DNA from: Candidatus Cloacimonadota bacterium
GTDB lineage: Bacteria; Muiribacteriota; UBA6191; JACPRK01
Assembly: GCA_021772705.1 (NCBI GenBank)
Contig: JAJFLN010000638.1
Location: 1-18,971 of the forward strand
DNA length: 18,971 bases
Direction: 5' to 3'
The notes beneath the pieces were generated by a model, which was given only the letters and a program-made list of their open reading frames with translations, was not told where the DNA came from and searched no databases. Position 1 is the first letter of the stretch; every line of letters starts with the position of its first letter. Shown here one piece after another: positions 16,980 to 18,971 of this stretch. A program made the translations under genes and the position numbers.

Positions 16980-17021
16980 GCCGGCCGGGCCCGGTGGAGC
17001 GAGCTTGACCGGGCCTCCGGC
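16980..17021 (+). terminator. GC-rich stem-loop after the 16372 gene
   Basis: GGCCCGGT (16988-16995) pairs perfectly with ACCGGGCC (17008-17015), flanked by GCCGG (16980-16984) and CCGGC (17017-17021). It begins six bases after the stop codon of the 200-residue gene. No T-run follows, so any termination would be inefficient or depend on other factors. Confidence 0.4.
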
Positions 17022-17098
17022 ACGCTGCCGAGGACCCCGGCGATGGCCCCGATCTTGCGACGTTCGGCTCCTGCTCAAATCGACTCTCAGGAGGACTC

Positions 17099-18971
17099 GT
17101 GAACACGTCACTCGATTCGCTGCTGCGACCCCGTTCCGTGGCTGTCATCGGTGCATCTCGCACCCGGGGCGCCATTGGAGCCGAGGTCTTTCATAACCTC
17201 ATCTCCCAGGGCTTCACCGGCCCGGTCTACCCCATCAACCCCGGCGCCAAGGCGGTCCAGTCGATCCGGGCCTACCCATCCATCAAGGACGTCCCGGACC
17301 CGATCGACTTGGCGGTCCTGGTCGTTCCCGCCTCCCGTATCCTGGCTGCCGTGGACGACTGCATCGCCCATGGCGTGACCGCTCTGGTGGTGATCACGGC
17401 CGGATTCGCCGAGACCGGCAGGGAAGGGGCCGCGGTGCAGGCCGCGCTGCTGGAGCGGATCCGGAGCGCCGGAATCCGGATGGTGGGACCCAACTGCCTG
17501 GGAATCCTCAACACGGATCCGAAGGTACGACTCGACGCCACCTTCGCCCCCGCATGGCCCCCGGCGGGAAATGTGGCCTTCTCCTCCCAGTCCGGGGCCA
17601 TCGGCGTGGCTATCCTGGACTACGCCAAGGAACTGGGCATTGGAATCAGCCAGTTCGTCAGTGTGGGTAACAAGGCCGACGTGTCCGGCAATGACCTGCT
17701 GGAGTACTGGGAGGCGGACTCCCGAACCGATGTGATCCTCCTTTATCTGGAGAGCTTCGGTAACCCGGCGAAGTTCATGAAGATCGCCAGACGGGTAGGG
17801 AGGAAGAAGCCGATCCTCCTGGTCAAGAGCGGTCGTACCGCCGCCGGCGCCCGGGCTGCCCGCTCCCACACAGGGGCCCTTGCGGGGCTGGACGTGGCAG
17901 TCGACGCTCTGCTGGGCCAGGCCGGTGTCATCCGGGCCAACAGCATCGAGGAGCTCTTCGACTCCGCCATGCTGCTGGCAAACCAGCCTGCTCCCCGGGG
18001 AAACAGGGTGGCCATCTTGACCAACGCGGGGGGCCCGGGAATCATGGCCGCCGATGCCTGCGAGAGTCACGGCCTCACCATGGCGCCCCTGAGCCGGAAG
18101 ACCGAGAAGGAGCTCCTTCGCTTCCTGCCTCCAGAGGCCTCCATCGCCAATCCGGTGGACATGATCGCCAGCGCCTCGGCGGAGAACTTCCAGAAAGCCC
18201 TGCCTCTGCTGCTGAATGACGAAAGCGTGGATGCCGTCATCGTTCTCTTCGTGCCCCCCGTGGTCAAGGAGGCTCCGATGGTTGCCCAGGCGATCTGCGC
18301 TGGCGCCGAAGGGGCGGACAAACCGGTGCTCACCTGTTTCATGGGAGCCCATGGAATTCCTGCGGCGTTCTCGTCGCTCCGAGAGGGACGGTTTCCTTCC
18401 TACTCCTTCCCGGAGTCAGCAGCCCTGGCACTCTCGCAGGCAGTGAAGTACGGCCAGTGGCTGGCCAGGCCTGAGGGCAAGTACCCTCAGCTGGAGGGCA
18501 TCGATTCCGTCGCCGCCCGGAGCCGCCTCGAGAGCGTCGAGGTCCCGCCCCTGCTGGGGCGATGGCTGCCACCTGACGCGGTGGAGGATCTGCTCCGGTC
18601 CTACGGCATCCCGGTGCTGGAGAGCCGATTCGCCAGCAGCGCCGACGAGGCCGTTCTGGCAGCCAACGAACTGGGCTATCCCGTGGCATTGAAGCTCGTC
18701 AGTGAGACGATCACCCACAAGTCCGACGTGGGGGGCGTCTACCTGGACCTGAAGGAATCCGATGCTGTCGCTCTGGCCTTCCAGGCCATCTCGGCCGCAC
18801 TCGAGAAGGCCGGCAAGCTGGAAGAGATGTCAGGGGTGATGCTGCAACGGATGGCTCCCGAGGGGATAGAGACTTTCGTCGGCATTACCCAGGACCCCTC
18901 CTACGGAACCCTACTCGGATTCGGTATCGGCGGCATCAACGTGGAGATCTGGAAGGACGTGGTCTTCCGGG
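17099..18971 (+). CDS. NDP-forming acyl-CoA synthetase (acetate--CoA ligase type), 3' end beyond window
   Basis: An enzyme of the ADP-forming acetyl-CoA synthetase family, which interconverts an acyl-CoA plus ADP and phosphate with the acid, CoA and ATP. It can conserve energy as ATP or activate acids. The first 624 residues are present; relatives of this fused alpha-beta form are about 700. Domains in order: a CoA-binding Rossmann domain (about 8-105, SVAVIGAS at 13-20), succinyl-CoA-ligase-like domains (about 150-460) with MVGPNCLG (128-135), SSQSGAIG (162-169) and the SHTGALAG motif whose H257 is the expected phosphohistidine, and an ATP-grasp domain from about 485 (ALKLVSETITHKSDVGGV). 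The final part of the ATP-grasp domain is cut off. GTG 17099 has AGGAGGA a few bases upstream. The acyl substrate is not determined by the sequence, and no pathway partner is next to it. Confidence 0.88.
   Translation, partial: MNTSLDSLLRPRSVAVIGASRTRGAIGAEVFHNLISQGFTGPVYPINPGAKAVQSIRAYPSIKDVPDPIDLAVLVVPASRILAAVDDCIAHGVTALVVITAGFAETGREGAAVQAALLERIRSAGIRMVGPNCLGILNTDPKVRLDATFAPAWPPAGNVAFSSQSGAIGVAILDYAKELGIGISQFVSVGNKADVSGNDLLEYWEADSRTDVILLYLESFGNPAKFMKIARRVGRKKPILLVKSGRTAAGARAARSHTGALAGLDVAVDALLGQAGVIRANSIEELFDSAMLLANQPAPRGNRVAILTNAGGPGIMAADACESHGLTMAPLSRKTEKELLRFLPPEASIANPVDMIASASAENFQKALPLLLNDESVDAVIVLFVPPVVKEAPMVAQAICAGAEGADKPVLTCFMGAHGIPAAFSSLREGRFPSYSFPESAALALSQAVKYGQWLARPEGKYPQLEGIDSVAARSRLESVEVPPLLGRWLPPDAVEDLLRSYGIPVLESRFASSADEAVLAANELGYPVALKLVSETITHKSDVGGVYLDLKESDAVALAFQAISAALEKAGKLEEMSGVMLQRMAPEGIETFVGITQDPSYGTLLGFGIGGINVEIWKDVVFR

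Noticed and set aside
17108..18352. 414-codon open frame on the minus strand opposite the acyl-CoA synthetase
   Set aside because: The plus strand carries clear family motifs throughout; the antisense translation is rich in G, H and D and has no domain.

Overview
The window is about 19 kb of high-GC bacterial DNA with ordinary bacterial gene structure: tight gene spacing, ATG/GTG/TTG starts, and several four-base or closer gene junctions. No rRNA, tRNA, CRISPR array, transposase or phage gene was recognised. The gene mix is a valyl-tRNA synthetase, an NtrC-type regulator, a RimK-type ligase, a secreted matrixin-like protease with PKD-type repeats, a pentaheme cytochrome c, and an NDP-forming acyl-CoA synthetase. 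Together with many exported proteins of unknown function and dispersed palindromic repeats, this suggests an environmental Gram-negative bacterium. Acidobacteriota or a nearby deep-branching phylum is my best guess, but no marker in the window fixes the phylum.

Layout. 1-314 is a non-coding leader with fragments of two repeat families and a hairpin just before valS. 315-5367 (+) carries valS, a sigma-54-type response regulator and a rimK-like ATP-grasp ligase; the last two overlap by four bases. 5506-7248 (+) carries a small YccF-type membrane protein with two matching halves, a 65-residue four-cysteine protein and an exported protein of unknown function. 7203-11050 (-) is a coupled pair, a small exported protein followed by a large secreted zinc metalloprotease; the protease gene's end overlaps the preceding plus-strand gene tail to tail. 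11051-11609 is non-coding and holds a 9-bp tandem repeat, a repeat element with inverted ends, and the terminator of the sigma factor gene. 11610-12650 (-) encodes a sigma-70 family factor, divergent from a pentaheme cytochrome c (12935-13906, +). 13907-14248 holds another copy of the inverted-end element. 14249-14995 (-) encodes an exported protein with a strong promoter and ribosome binding site. Just upstream of it is a 117-bp near-perfect palindrome, then a second small cysteine-rich protein (15270-15506, +), two overlapping genes for exported proteins (15692-16974, +), and an acyl-CoA synthetase cut by the window end (17099-18971, +).

The most unusual items are the two families of intergenic palindromic elements, the altered GAFTGA loop (GAYSDA) in the NtrC-type regulator, the coupled exported-protein/matrixin pair, and the cytochrome gene whose predicted transcription start lies only a few bases before its GTG. 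I did not find a clearly new multi-gene system. The strongest candidate for undescribed biology is the exported-protein/metalloprotease pair.
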